A DNA stretch of 43,103 nt, taken from NCBI GenBank assembly GCA_005880175.1, contig VBJR01000287.1:1-43103 (forward strand), in the 5' to 3' direction. Both the position numbers and the translations under genes were made by a program. This document shows positions 24,760 to 33,757 of this stretch, piece by piece (within the stretch, counting starts at the first letter, position 1; the number at the start of each line of letters is the position of its first letter). The DNA comes from Chloroflexota bacterium (GTDB lineage: Bacteria > Chloroflexota > Dormibacteria > Dormibacterales > Dormibacteraceae). A model generated the notes under the pieces. The model was not told the DNA's origin and did not search any database. It was given only the letters and a program-made list of their open reading frames with translations.

Positions 24760-24933
24760 GCCCAGCAGCCAGACGACGACGTTGACGCCGATGATCGAGT
24801 AGGTGACGAACGGGCCACCGGTGACCCGCCGCAGCGACTGGGCCGGGGTGGCGCGGACTCGGCCCTACCGCTGGCAGCGCACGCCGGTCTCGCGGTCGGG
24901 GTGCCGGTAGCAGGTCGTGAGCTGGCTGGTCAC
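24760..24933 (-). pseudogene. Disrupted 5' part of rhomboid protease gene
   Basis: GTG 24933 opens TSQLTTCYRHPDRETGVRCQR, the start of the B-box-like zinc finger usual in actinobacterial rhomboids. It is followed directly by TAG (24865-24867), then in the same frame GRVRATPAQSLRRVTGGPFV and the first membrane helix. The expected rest of the zinc finger (about 20 residues with further Cys) is absent, so a deletion that also created the stop is likely. Confidence 0.7.
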
Positions 24934-24990
24934 GTGTGTTTGCGACTGAGAACGCTACCGCACTGCGCTTAACCAACCGTGAGAGGCGCG

Positions 24991-26523
24991 CTACGCGGGC
25001 TCCGCGCGGTGGATCGCCAGCACCGCGTCGATCGTGTCCGCCTCCTCGGCCCGCTTGTCGGGGCGGTACCGGAGGACGCGCGCGAACCGCAGGGCCACGC
25101 CGCCCGGGTAGCGCGGGCTCGCCTGCACCCCGTCGAACGCGACCTCGACCACCTGCTCCGGGCGGACCCGCACCGTCCACTCGTCGCGCCGCTCCTCCAG
25201 CTCGAGGAAGCGCCGCGTCTGCCAGGCCAGCATCTCGTCGGTCAGGCCCTTGAACGTCTTGCCCAGCATCACGAAGCCGCCGGAGGCGGGGTCCAGCGCG
25301 CCCAGGTGCAGGTTGGACAGGTAGCCCCGGCGGCGGCCGTGGCCCCATTCCGCCGCCAGCACCACCAGGTCGAGCGTGTGCCGGGGCTTGACCTTGATCC
25401 AGCCCGCCCCCCGCCGCCCCGCCTCGTACGGCGCGTCGAGCGACTTCACCAGGACGCCCTCGTGGCCGCGCTCCAGCGTCCGGGCCAGGAAGTCCGCCGC
25501 CACCGCCTCCTCCGAGGTGACGACGCGCGGCATGCGGAGCGGCTCCGGCACCGCCGCCGCCAGCGCCTCGTGCCGCTCGGCGCCCGTGCGGTCGAGCAGG
25601 TCCTCGCCGTCCAGGTGGAGGACTTCGAAGACGAACGGCGTCAGCGGCAAGGAGGCGCGCAGGCGCGCGACCTCCAGCCTGCTGCCGAGCCGGCCCCCCG
25701 TGACCTGGAACGGGTGGGGCCGGCCGTCCGGGCGGAGCGCGATCGCCTCGCCGTCCAGGACCGCCGACCGGACCGGGAGCGCGAGCGCCGTCTCGACCAG
25801 CTCCGGGACGCGCGCCGTGACGTCGTCCAGGCTCCGGGTGAAGACGCGCACCTCGTCGCCCGAGCGGTGGATCTGCGTCCGGACCCCGTCCAGCTTCCAC
25901 TCCACCGCGGCCGGGCTGATGCGCGCCAGCGCCGCCGCGATGCTGTCCGCCGTCTGGGCCAGCATCGGCTGGACGGCCCGGCCCACGGTCAGGTGGAACC
26001 CGCGCAGGCCCGGGACGCCGTCGCGCAGCGCGACCTCGGCCACCGGCCCCAGGTTGCCGCGCAGCATCAGCGCGCGCCGAACCTCGGCCGCTGGCACGCC
26101 GGCCGCCTTCGCGACCGCCTCGACCACGACCCCCTCCAGCGCGCCCTGGCGCAGGTCGCCCAGCAGCAGGCGCCAGAGGAACTGCTGCTCGGCGGCGGTC
26201 GCCCGGACCATCAGCTCGGCCAGCAGGCGGCGCCGCTCGCGCTGAGAGCCCGCGCCAGCCCGCGCCCCGATGGCCGCGAACGTGGCGTCCACCTCGGTCA
26301 GGGTCAGCGAGGCGGCCTCGGCGGGCGGCTCTGGATCGCGCAGGGACGCGTAGCCGACCCCGATCTGGCGCTGCCGCAGCTCGCCGGACAGGAACGCGGC
26401 CGCGATGCCGATCTCGTCGGGCCCACAGCGGCGCAGGGGCTCGGCCAGGCGCTCGACCTTGGCGAGGCGGGCGCTGGCGCCGGCGACCGCGGCCGACGTC
26501 TCGGCGATCTCCGCGAGCAGCAC
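24991..26523 (-). CDS. ATP-dependent DNA ligase
   Basis: 510 residues. An N-terminal DNA-binding helical domain spans about 1-180. The adenylation domain has lysine K210 in EWKLDGVR (the KxDG motif); later motifs include LDGEAIAL (motif III region), EGVLVKSL (motif IV) and GWIKVKP (motif V). The C-terminal OB domain contains [17 protein letters not shown] and [13 protein letters not shown]. It joins nicks using ATP and is distinct from the NAD-dependent replicative LigA, as in actinobacterial LigB/LigC-type repair ligases. GTG at 26523 is chosen where family similarity begins. Stop is 5 nt... upstream of the Tpx stop region, in the same direction, so co-transcription with the peroxiredoxin gene is likely. 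Confidence 0.93.
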   Translation of the reverse strand: MLLAEIAETSAAVAGASARLAKVERLAEPLRRCGPDEIGIAAAFLSGELRQRQIGVGYASLRDPEPPAEAASLTLTEVDATFAAIGARAGAGSQRERRRLLAELMVRATAAEQQFLWRLLLGDLRQGALEGVVVEAVAKAAGVPAAEVRRALMLRGNLGPVAEVALRDGVPGLRGFHLTVGRAVQPMLAQTADSIAAALARISPAAVEWKLDGVRTQIHRSGDEVRVFTRSLDDVTARVPELVETALALPVRSAVLDGEAIALRPDGRPHPFQVTGGRLGSRLEVARLRASLPLTPFVFEVLHLDGEDLLDRTGAERHEALAAAVPEPLRMPRVVTSEEAVAADFLARTLERGHEGVLVKSLDAPYEAGRRGAGWIKVKPRHTLDLVVLAAEWGHGRRRGYLSNLHLGALDPASGGFVMLGKTFKGLTDEMLAWQTRRFLELEERRDEWTVRVRPEQVVEVAFDGVQASPRYPGGVALRFARVLRYRPDKRAEEADTIDAVLAIHRAEPA

Positions 26524-26528
26524 GAGCC

Positions 26529-27068
26529 CTAGAGCGCGGCCCCCACCGCCGCCACGGCGGCATCGTAGTCCGGCTCCCGCATCTGGTCGGCCACGTACTC
26601 GGCGTGCACGACCCGGTCCCCGGCGTCGATCACGAACACCGCCCGCTGGAGCATCCGCCACTCCCTGATCAGCACCCCGTAGTCGCGGCCGAACCGCTCG
26701 TCGCGGTGGCTCGACAGGAGCTGGTGCGTGACCCCCTCCGCGGCCCGCCAGCGGGCGAGCGCGAACGGCAGGTCCATGCTGACCGTGTACACGCGGGCCG
26801 GGCCGCTCGCCAGCCGCTCCTCCCACCGCCGCGACTCGACGTGGCAGACGGGCGTGTCGATCGAGTTGATCACGTTCAGCAGCCGCACGTGGCCCCGCGA
26901 GTCCGCCAGCCCGACCGGTCGGAGCGCTCCGTCGGGCGCGTCCAGGCAGTCCAGCTCGAACGGCGGCGCCGGCTCGCCGGGCCGCAGCTGCCGGCCGATC
27001 ACCGTGAGCCGCTCGCCCAGCTCGAACGCCTCGCCCGTCCGCTCCCGCACATCCTGCACGTCGCTCAT
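26529..27068 (-). CDS. Thiol peroxidase-like peroxiredoxin
   Basis: 179 residues, thioredoxin fold. The peroxidatic Cys lies in [18 protein letters not shown], the Tpx signature (SxDTPVC). The resolving Cys of typical Tpx, expected just after SxDLPFAxxR, is replaced by Trp ([14 protein letters not shown]). The only other Cys is near residue 41 ([10 protein letters not shown]), so it may act as a 1-Cys enzyme or use that Cys. It reduces alkyl or hydrogen peroxides in the cytosol by family. ATG at 27068. It is divergent from the TrmH gene with a 40-nt gap, and the ligase gene starts 5 nt downstream of its stop. Confidence 0.85.
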   Translation of the reverse strand: MSDVQDVRERTGEAFELGERLTVIGRQLRPGEPAPPFELDCLDAPDGALRPVGLADSRGHVRLLNVINSIDTPVCHVESRRWEERLASGPARVYTVSMDLPFALARWRAAEGVTHQLLSSHRDERFGRDYGVLIREWRMLQRAVFVIDAGDRVVHAEYVADQMREPDYDAAVAAVGAAL

Positions 27069-27108
27069 CGCGATGGCCACCGTAGCACGGCTGAGTAGCA
27101 TCGCCTCC

Positions 27109-27909
27109 GTGGTGATCACCAGCACGCAGAACCCCCGCGTCAAGGGCCTGCTGGCGCTCCGGCGACGGCCCGACCGCGACCGGGAAGGGCTGCTGCTGGT
27201 CGAGGGCCACGACGAGCTCGCAGTCGCCCTGGCCAGCGGCGCCCGGCCGGTCGAGCTGTACCACTGTCCCGCGCTCACCCGCCAGCCGGACGCGCCCGAG
27301 CTGCTGGCGCGGACCGCCGCCGCGGGCGCGCACCTGGTCGAGGTCAGCCAGCCGGTGTTCGAGCGGGTCGCCTACCGGCAGGCGCCGGACGGCTGGCTGG
27401 CCGTGCTCCCCGCCGTCCCGACCGGCCTGGACCATCTCCGCGTGCCGCCCGGCGGCGCCGTCCTGGTCTGCGAGTCCGTCGAGAAGCCCGGCAACCTCGG
27501 CGCCATGCTGCGGACCGCGGACGCCGCCGGCCTGGACGCGGTGATCGCGTGCCCCGCGGCCACGGACTGGGGCAACCCCAACGTGGTCCGCGCCAGCAAG
27601 GGCGCGCTGTTCACGGTCCCGGTGGCCGAGGCCGGCCACGACGAGCTGGTGGCCTGGCTCCGCGAGCGCGACCTGGCCGTCGTCATCGCCCGGCCCGACG
27701 CCGCGACGCCGTTCACCGCCGCCGACCTCACCGGCGGCGTGGCGCTCGTGGTGGGCGCGGAGCACCAGGGCCTCAGCGCCGCCTGGTCGCGCGCGGCCGA
27801 CGCCGAGGTCCGCATCCCGATGTTCGGCTCCGTCAACTCCCTGAACGTCGCCGCCAGCGCCGCCCTGCTCGTCTACGAGCTGCTCCGCCAGCGCGGCCGC
27901 CTGGGCTGA
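27109..27909 (+). CDS. TrmH/SpoU family RNA 2'-O-methyltransferase
   Basis: 266 residues. An N-terminal RNA-binding substrate domain (about 1-95, starting [18 protein letters not shown]) precedes the SPOUT knot. Motif 1 is [17 protein letters not shown], motif 2 is [10 protein letters not shown] and motif 3 is [22 protein letters not shown]. The enzyme transfers methyl from SAM to a ribose in rRNA or tRNA; the target is unknown. GTG 27109 or GTG 27112 could start it, neither with a strong ribosome binding site. It lies 88 nt upstream of the sugar-transporter operon, separated by a promoter. Confidence 0.88.
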   Translation: MVITSTQNPRVKGLLALRRRPDRDREGLLLVEGHDELAVALASGARPVELYHCPALTRQPDAPELLARTAAAGAHLVEVSQPVFERVAYRQAPDGWLAVLPAVPTGLDHLRVPPGGAVLVCESVEKPGNLGAMLRTADAAGLDAVIACPAATDWGNPNVVRASKGALFTVPVAEAGHDELVAWLRERDLAVVIARPDAATPFTAADLTGGVALVVGAEHQGLSAAWSRAADAEVRIPMFGSVNSLNVAASAALLVYELLRQRGRLG

Positions 27910-27920
27910 CCGCCCCGACC

Positions 27921-27949
27921 TTGACAGTCTCCGCGGGCTGCGGTGTACT
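27921..27949 (+). promoter_or_regulatory. Sigma70-like promoter of arabinoside operon
   Basis: TTGACA (27921-27926), a 17-nt spacer and TGTACT (27944-27949) precede the binding-protein gene. The twin palindromes start 3 nt after the -10 box. Confidence 0.65.
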
Positions 27950-27952
27950 GAG

Positions 27953-27976
27953 CGAACGTTCGCCGACGAACGTTCG
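27953..27976 (+). promoter_or_regulatory. Twin LacI-type operators
   Basis: CGAACGTTCG occurs twice, at 27953-27962 and 27967-27976, centres 14 nt apart. The central CG palindrome with AACGTT core is the classic LacI-family operator form. Position just downstream of -10 suits repression. The LacI-family gene at 31135 in the same operon is the natural candidate regulator. Confidence 0.65.
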
Positions 27977-27997
27977 CCCAGGGGGAAGGAGGGGAAT

Positions 27998-29323
27998 GTG
28001 GTCCGCGGCACACTGACACGCCGGAGGTTCCTGGCGGGGTGCGCGACCGCCGGCGGCGCGCTCGCCGCCTCGGCCTGCGGCTGGCCGGCCCAGGGGTTCG
28101 GCCTGGCGGCGCCGAGCGGCGGCGTCCTGACGTACTGGAACCTGTTCGGAGGCGGCGACGGCGTGCGCATGGTCGCCATGCAGGACGCGTTCGGGCGCCA
28201 GCGGCCGGACATCTCGCTCGACGCGACGACGCTGACCTGGGGCAACCCGTACTACACGAAGCTCTCGATGGCCACCCTCGGGGGCGCCCCGCCGGACGTC
28301 GCGATCATGCACCTGGCCCGGATGCCCCAGCTCGCCCCCGCCGGCCTGCTCCGGCCGCTGAGCGACGACGAGCTGGCCCGCCACGGCATGAGCGCGCAGG
28401 ACTTCGCGCCCAACCCGTGGCAGCAGTCGCACTCCAACGGCCGGCTCTACGCGATCCCGCTGGACACGCACCCGTTCACGCTGTACTACAACACCGACGT
28501 CGGCCGGAAGGCCGGCCTGCTGGCGGACGACGGGTCGCTCCTGCCGCTGACCAGCCCGGGCGCCCTGCTCGCCGCGTTCGACGCCGCCAGGCGCGTGACC
28601 GGCCAGTTCGGGCTCGCGATCTCGACGGCCAACGACCCGGCCACGCCCTGGCGCGCGTTCCTGACGTTCTACACGCAGCTCGGCGGAGAGATGCTGCGCG
28701 ACAACGGGGCGGGCGTGGTCTTCGACCGGGCCCACGCGCTCACGGTGCTGGAGTTCCTGCGCGAGCTGACCATCGGCCGGTCGCTGGCCCCGTCGAACTT
28801 CGACTACGGCAGCACGGTGGCGCTCTTCGCCAGCCAGGGTGCCGGCTTCTACTGGGAGGGCGAGTGGGAGGTCACCACCTTCCAGACGGCCAGGATCCCG
28901 TTCGACATGGCGCCGTTCCCCGCGGTCTTCGGCCGTGCCGCGATCCAGGCCGACTCGCACAGCTTCGTCATCCCGCGGCTGGAGCACGACGACCCCGAGC
29001 GGCTCGACCGCGCCCTGATCTTCATCCGCTCGATGCTGGACCAGAGCCAGACGTGGGCGGAGGGCGGCCACATCCCCGCCTGGCGGCCGACGCTGGACAG
29101 CGCGGCCTACCGCGCCTTGAAGCCGCAGGCCCACTACGCCAGCGCCGCCGACAGCGTCGTCTACGACCCGCCGGCGTGGTACAGCGGGTCCGGCTCGGAT
29201 TTCGAGGTGGCGATGGGCTCCGCGATCGCCGCCGTCATGAATGGCACGCTCGGGCCGGCCGCGGGCGCGGACCAGATGCTGGCCGCGCTGGAGCGGCTGG
29301 CCGGCACCGCGTCGCCGGTCTGA
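27998..29323 (+). CDS. ABC transporter sugar-binding protein (Tat lipoprotein)
   Basis: 441 residues, extracellular solute-binding protein family 1. The N-terminus TRRRFLAGC has the Tat twin-arginine motif, and LAASAC (about residue 29) is a lipobox, so it is an exported lipid-anchored protein. The mature part shows the family pattern [14 protein letters not shown], then [19 protein letters not shown] and the hinge [13 protein letters not shown] 27998 follows AAGGAGGGG. First gene of an operon with two permeases, a LacI regulator and a GH51 enzyme; the ligand is probably an arabinose-containing oligosaccharide (inference from context). Confidence 0.9.
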   Translation: MVRGTLTRRRFLAGCATAGGALAASACGWPAQGFGLAAPSGGVLTYWNLFGGGDGVRMVAMQDAFGRQRPDISLDATTLTWGNPYYTKLSMATLGGAPPDVAIMHLARMPQLAPAGLLRPLSDDELARHGMSAQDFAPNPWQQSHSNGRLYAIPLDTHPFTLYYNTDVGRKAGLLADDGSLLPLTSPGALLAAFDAARRVTGQFGLAISTANDPATPWRAFLTFYTQLGGEMLRDNGAGVVFDRAHALTVLEFLRELTIGRSLAPSNFDYGSTVALFASQGAGFYWEGEWEVTTFQTARIPFDMAPFPAVFGRAAIQADSHSFVIPRLEHDDPERLDRALIFIRSMLDQSQTWAEGGHIPAWRPTLDSAAYRALKPQAHYASAADSVVYDPPAWYSGSGSDFEVAMGSAIAAVMNGTLGPAAGADQMLAALERLAGTASPV

Positions 29324-29342
29324 CCGGGGAGGGAGAGAGGCC

Positions 29343-30254
29343 ATGCCAGGAAACGTGCTGACGCTGTCCCGGGCGGGCGGCGCGCCTGCCCGGAGCGTGG
29401 TCGCCACGGGGATGCTGCTCCCGTTCGGGGTGCTGTACGCCCTGTTCCTCGTGCTGCCCAGCCTGTACGCGCTCGTGATGAGCTTCTTCCAGACCAGCCT
29501 CGTCCGGCCCGGGCTGTCGGACTTCGCCGGCCTGGACAACTACCGGCAGGTGCTGACGTCGGGCGACTTCTGGGCGTCGGTCGGGCACACGGTCCTGTTC
29601 ACCGTCCTCACCACGCCGCCGCTGGTCGCGATCGCGCTGCTGCTCGCGCTCCTGGCGGACCGGCTGCGGCACGGCCGCTGGGTGTACCGCCTGGTCTTCT
29701 GCGCGCCGTACGTGCTGCCCTCGACGGTGGTCTTCCTGATCTTCTCCTGGATGTACACGCCGGGCATCGGCCTGATCGACGGCTACCTGGCCCGGGTCGG
29801 CGGCGGCCCCATCTCGTGGCTGACCGACCCCCGCCTGGCCATGGCCGCGGTCGTGCTCATGACCGTGTGGTGGACGCTCGGGTTCAACTTCGTCCTGTAC
29901 CTGGCCGGGCTGCAGGACATCCCGCGCGAGCTGTACGACGCCGCGGAGGTGGACGGCGCCCGCCGGTGGCACCAGATCTGGAGCATCACTGTCCCGCTGC
30001 TGGGCCGGACGACGACGCTGGTGGCGGTGCTCCAGGTCATCGCCTCGCTGAAGGTGTTCGACCAGATCTACCTGCTGCTCGGCGGCGGCCCCAACTACGC
30101 CACCCGGCCGGCGATCGAGTACATCTACGACGTCGGGTTCACCAGCTACCGCGTCGGCTACGCGTCCGCCGTCGCGGTGGTGTTCTTCCTGATCGTCCTG
30201 GCCATCTCGGCGGTCTGGTTCCGCATCGTCCGCCGGCAGGAGCGGGAGGCATAG
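29343..30254 (+). CDS. Sugar ABC transporter permease (UgpA/MalF-like)
   Basis: 303 residues with six hydrophobic helices. The cytoplasmic EAA loop that contacts the ATPase reads ELYDAAEVDGARRWHQIWSI, then TVPLLG, at about residue 200. ATG 29343 follows GGGGAGGGAGAG. It lies 19 nt after the binding-protein gene and 4 nt before the second permease. The transporter subfamily is CUT1; no ATPase gene is in the window, so a shared MsmK-type ATPase elsewhere is presumed. Confidence 0.92.
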   Translation: MPGNVLTLSRAGGAPARSVVATGMLLPFGVLYALFLVLPSLYALVMSFFQTSLVRPGLSDFAGLDNYRQVLTSGDFWASVGHTVLFTVLTTPPLVAIALLLALLADRLRHGRWVYRLVFCAPYVLPSTVVFLIFSWMYTPGIGLIDGYLARVGGGPISWLTDPRLAMAAVVLMTVWWTLGFNFVLYLAGLQDIPRELYDAAEVDGARRWHQIWSITVPLLGRTTTLVAVLQVIASLKVFDQIYLLLGGGPNYATRPAIEYIYDVGFTSYRVGYASAVAVVFFLIVLAISAVWFRIVRRQEREA

Positions 30255-30258
30255 CGCG

Positions 30259-31134
30259 ATGGCGGTGATCGAACGCACGCAGCAGGCGGCCGCGCCGGCG
30301 CGGGCCGGCGCCGACTGGGCCACCCGGCTCTTCGACCTGGCCTGCATCGCGGTCGTGACCGTGCTGGCCCTGGTCTGGATCGTGCCCCTGGCCTGGGCGG
30401 TGGACACGTCCATCAAGCCGGAGGCGGCGACGACCGTGCTGCCGACCACGTGGTTCTCGGCGACCTACACGCTGGACGCGTACTGGCAGGTGCTGTCGGG
30501 CAGCGCCATCGCCCACTGGTACGTGAACAGCGCGATCACCTCGGCGCTGATCACGGTCTCGACCGTGCTGTTCGCCAGCATGGCCGGCTACGCGCTCTCT
30601 CGGGTGCCGTTCCGGGGCCGCGGCGTCGTGCTCTGGGTGATCCTGGCCGGGATCATGGTGCCCGGCCAGATCCTGATCGTCCCGCTGTTCCTCGAGGTGG
30701 ACGCGCTGCACCTGGTGAACACGTACTGGGCCGTCATCCTGCCCCAGGTGGCCACGCCGATCGCCGTGTTCATCTTCAAGCAGTTCTTCGACGGCATCCC
30801 GCGCGAGCTGGAGGACGCGGCTCGCATCGACGGCGCCAGCTGGTTCCGGGTCTACCGCAGCGTCTGGCTGCCGCTCGCCCGGCCGGCGGTCTCGGCGGTC
30901 GCCATCTTCGCGTTCGTGTGGTCGTGGAACAACTTCCTGTGGCCGCTGGTCACCGTCACGTCCACGTCGATGATGACGATCCCGGTCGGGCTGGGGACCG
31001 TGCAGGGCGCGTATGGCATCCACTACGCGGAGGTCATGGGCTCGGCGGTGCTCGGCGGCCTGCCCCTGCTGCTCGTCTTCCTGCTCTTCCAGCGCCAGAT
31101 CGTCGCCGGGATCGCCACCACGGGCCTGAAGTAG
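30259..31134 (+). CDS. Sugar ABC transporter permease (UgpE/MalG-like)
   Basis: 291 residues, six hydrophobic helices after a 30-residue cytosolic start. The EAA loop is ELEDAARIDGASWFRVYRSV, then WLPLARP, and the C-terminus RQIVAGIATTGLK is typical of the family. It pairs with the preceding permease to form the CUT1 channel. The stop TAG is followed immediately by the GTG of the LacI gene, so translation is probably continuous. Confidence 0.92.
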   Translation: MAVIERTQQAAAPARAGADWATRLFDLACIAVVTVLALVWIVPLAWAVDTSIKPEAATTVLPTTWFSATYTLDAYWQVLSGSAIAHWYVNSAITSALITVSTVLFASMAGYALSRVPFRGRGVVLWVILAGIMVPGQILIVPLFLEVDALHLVNTYWAVILPQVATPIAVFIFKQFFDGIPRELEDAARIDGASWFRVYRSVWLPLARPAVSAVAIFAFVWSWNNFLWPLVTVTSTSMMTIPVGLGTVQGAYGIHYAEVMGSAVLGGLPLLLVFLLFQRQIVAGIATTGLK

Positions 31135-32151
31135 GTGCCGTTCGTCTCGCTCAAGGACGTCGCCGCGCGCACGGGCGTCAGCTTCCAGACGGTCAGCAAG
31201 ATCCTGAAGGGGACGCCGGTCAACGTGGCGGAGGCGACGCGGGCGCGCGTCCTGGCGGCGGCCCGCGAGCTCGGCTACGTGCCCAACGCGGTCGCCCGCG
31301 GCCTGGCCACGCAGAGCACGAGCGCGCTCGGCATCGTGGCCGGCGACCTGGCCGACTGGGCGCTCTCGCAGTTCGTGGTCGGCGCCGAGCGCGAGGCGCG
31401 CCGGCGCGGCCACGCGGTGCTGATCACCAGCGCGCGCGGCGAGCCCGACGACACGGCCGCCTGCCTGCGGGCGCTGATCGAGCGCCGCGTCGACGGCATC
31501 GTGGCGGCGGCGCCCCAGCTGGAGCACGACCGGACGCTGTCGCGCCTGCTCGGCGCCGTGCCGACGGTCAGCATCCACCACGTGCCCGGCGGCGGGGTGT
31601 CGCTGGTCGGGTCCGACCACCGGGCGACCGGCCGCCTGGCCACGGACCACCTCGTCCGTCTGGGCCACCGGCGCGTGGCCACGATCACGGGGCCGCGGGA
31701 CCGGCGCGTCGTGTCCAGCCGGGTCCACGGCTACCGCGAGGCGCTGGACGCGGCCGGCGTGCCGTTCGACCCGGGGCTGGTCGAGCCCGCGGACTGGACG
31801 CCGGAGGGCGGCCACCGGGCCGCGCTGCGGGTGCTGGAGCGGGCGCCGGACGTCACGGCGCTGTTCGCGCAGAACGACCTGATGGCGATGGGCGTCCTGA
31901 GCGCGCTCCACCGCCTCGGCCGCGCCGTCCCGGACGACGTCGCCGTCGTCGGCTGCGACGACCTGCCGATGGTCGTGCACACGGTGCCGCCGCTGACGAC
32001 GGTGCACGTGCCGTTCGCGGAGACCGGCGCGGAGGCGGTGTCGCTGCTGCTGAAGCAGATCGAGGCGGGCCGGGCCCGCCCCGAGCGGGTGCTGCTGCCC
32101 GTGCGCCTGGTGGTGCGGGCCTCGTGCGGAGGAGGGTCGGTGGATGGCTGA
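31135..32151 (+). CDS. LacI family transcriptional regulator
   Basis: 338 residues. The N-terminal helix-turn-helix and hinge helix read SLKDVAARTGVSFQTVSKIL and, later, ARELGYVPNAVARGLATQ. The rest is a periplasmic-binding-like effector domain (LGIVAGDL, then LVRLGHRRVATITGP, FAQNDLMAMGVL and VVGCDDLP). GTG 31135 directly follows the permease stop and is the only start that gives a complete HTH. The natural site is the CGAACGTTCG pair at 27953-27976, making the operon autoregulated. Inducer is inferred to be arabinose or an arabinoside. It overlaps the GH51 gene by 8 nt. Confidence 0.93.
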   Translation: MPFVSLKDVAARTGVSFQTVSKILKGTPVNVAEATRARVLAAARELGYVPNAVARGLATQSTSALGIVAGDLADWALSQFVVGAEREARRRGHAVLITSARGEPDDTAACLRALIERRVDGIVAAAPQLEHDRTLSRLLGAVPTVSIHHVPGGGVSLVGSDHRATGRLATDHLVRLGHRRVATITGPRDRRVVSSRVHGYREALDAAGVPFDPGLVEPADWTPEGGHRAALRVLERAPDVTALFAQNDLMAMGVLSALHRLGRAVPDDVAVVGCDDLPMVVHTVPPLTTVHVPFAETGAEAVSLLLKQIEAGRARPERVLLPVRLVVRASCGGGSVDG

Positions 32152-33628
32152 GCAGGCGCGCGTGGGGATCGACCTGGAGCGCACGCGGGGCCGCGTGGAC
32201 CGGCGCGTGTTCGGGGCGTTCATCGAGCACCTGGGCCGGTGCATCTACGGCGGCGTGTACGAGCCCGGCTCGCCCCGCAGCGACGAGCGCGGGTTCCGGC
32301 GCGACGTGCTGGACGCGGCCCGGGCGCTCCAGGTGCCGCTGCTGCGCTGGCCGGGCGGCAACTTCGTCAGCGGCTACCACTGGACGGACGGCGTGGGGCC
32401 GCCGGAGCGGCGGCCGCGGCGGCTGGAGATCGCGTGGCACGCGGAGGAGCCGAACACGTTCGGGACGGACGAGTTCATCGCGTACTGCCGCGCGCTGGGG
32501 GCCGAGCCGTACATCTGCCTGAACATGGGGACGGGCACGATCGACGAGGCGCGGTCGTGGGTCGAGTACTGCAACGGCGCCGGCGACACGCACTGGGCCA
32601 ACCTGCGCCGGGCGAACGGGCACGCCGAGCCGTACGGCGTCCGCTACTGGGGCCTGGGCAACGAGATGTACGGCGAGTGGCAGATCGGCAGCCTGACCGC
32701 GGACGAGTACGTGCGCGAGGCGCGCCGGTGGGTGAACGCGCTCCGCCGCACCGACCCGGCGATCGAGCTGGTCAGCTGCGGCAAGGACGGCTGGAGCGAG
32801 TGGGACCGCACGGTGATCGACGGCCTGGTGCGGCACGTGGACCACCACTCGATCCACATCTACACGGGGTCGCCGGACTACTGGAGCAACGTGCTGGCGC
32901 CGCACCAGGCGGAGCGGGCGCTGCGCACGTGCCGGACGCTGATCGACCGCGCCCGCTACCTGCAGCGGGTGGAGCGCGAGGTCGGCATCGCGTACGACGA
33001 GTGGAACGTCTGGTACCGCCAGCGGGACGAGCGGAGCGGGCTCGAGGAGCGGTACACGCTGGCCGACGCGCTCGCGGTCGGGACGTACCTGAACGTGTTC
33101 GTGCGCGAGTGCGCGGCGCTCCGGATGGCCAACCTGGCCCAGATGGTCAACGTGATCGCGCCGATCGTCACGTCGCCGGACGGGCTGCTGCTGCAGAGCA
33201 TCTACCACCCCCTCCGGCTGTGCGCCGAGCACGCCCGCGAGGTGGCGCTGGACCCGCTGGTGCGGTGCCAGTCGGTCGCGCACGCGGACCCGGCGGGGGC
33301 GCCGTGGCCGCACCGGGTCGGCGACCTGGGCCCGTTCGGCGAGCTGGACGTGGCGGCGACGCGGGACGAGGCCGGCACGCGGCTGACGCTGACGGTGGTG
33401 AACCGGGCTCTGACGCCGGTCCCGGCGGCCTTCGAGGTCGGCCGCCCGGTGGGCGCGGCGGGGGTGGTGTGGCACCTGGTGCACGGCGAGTCGCCGGAGG
33501 CGGTGAACACGTTCGAGGCACCGGACCGGGTGTCGGTCACGACGTGCCCGGTGGCCGCGGCCGGCGCGCGGTTCGAGCTGACGCTGCCGCCCCACTCGTA
33601 CAGCTGCCTCGAGGTCCCGCTCGGGTAG
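32144..33628 (+). CDS. Alpha-N-arabinofuranosidase, GH51
   Basis: 494 residues, retaining glycosidase of family GH51 (TIM barrel plus C-terminal beta domain). The acid/base is Glu174 in WGLGNEMYG, and the nucleophile is Glu286 in YDEWNVW. RWPGGNFVSGYHW near residue 68 is the family start-of-barrel motif. No signal peptide, so it acts in the cytosol on imported arabino-oligosaccharides, releasing L-arabinose. It is the last gene of the operon; a strong hairpin (33645-33701) follows. ATG 32144 overlaps the LacI gene by 8 nt. Confidence 0.94.
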   Translation: MAEQARVGIDLERTRGRVDRRVFGAFIEHLGRCIYGGVYEPGSPRSDERGFRRDVLDAARALQVPLLRWPGGNFVSGYHWTDGVGPPERRPRRLEIAWHAEEPNTFGTDEFIAYCRALGAEPYICLNMGTGTIDEARSWVEYCNGAGDTHWANLRRANGHAEPYGVRYWGLGNEMYGEWQIGSLTADEYVREARRWVNALRRTDPAIELVSCGKDGWSEWDRTVIDGLVRHVDHHSIHIYTGSPDYWSNVLAPHQAERALRTCRTLIDRARYLQRVEREVGIAYDEWNVWYRQRDERSGLEERYTLADALAVGTYLNVFVRECAALRMANLAQMVNVIAPIVTSPDGLLLQSIYHPLRLCAEHAREVALDPLVRCQSVAHADPAGAPWPHRVGDLGPFGELDVAATRDEAGTRLTLTVVNRALTPVPAAFEVGRPVGAAGVVWHLVHGESPEAVNTFEAPDRVSVTTCPVAAAGARFELTLPPHSYSCLEVPLG

Positions 33629-33644
33629 GCCGGGCTCGGGGTCG

Positions 33645-33701
33645 CTTGCCGTACCTCCGCCACCCATGACAGCGGCCGAGGGGTGGCGCCCGAACGGCAA
33701 G
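33645..33701. terminator. Bidirectional terminator-like stem-loop between convergent genes
   Basis: Outer arms CTTGCCGT / ACGGCAAG and inner arms CGCCACCC / GGGTGGCG form nested stems between the GH51 stop and the Asp-box protein stop. Symmetry allows function on both strands; no long T-run is present. Confidence 0.6.
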
Positions 33702-33720
33702 AGCAGGTCGGGTGGCCCGA

Positions 33721-33747
33721 GGAGGGCCGGCGCCGGCCGGCCCCTCC
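33721..33747. terminator. Second GC-rich hairpin at convergent gene ends
   Basis: GGAGGGCCGG and the complementary GGCCCCTCC (one bulge) around CGCC form a very stable hairpin, 11 nt before the stop of the minus-strand gene at 33758. Confidence 0.5.
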
Positions 33748-33757
33748 CGGGGTGGGC

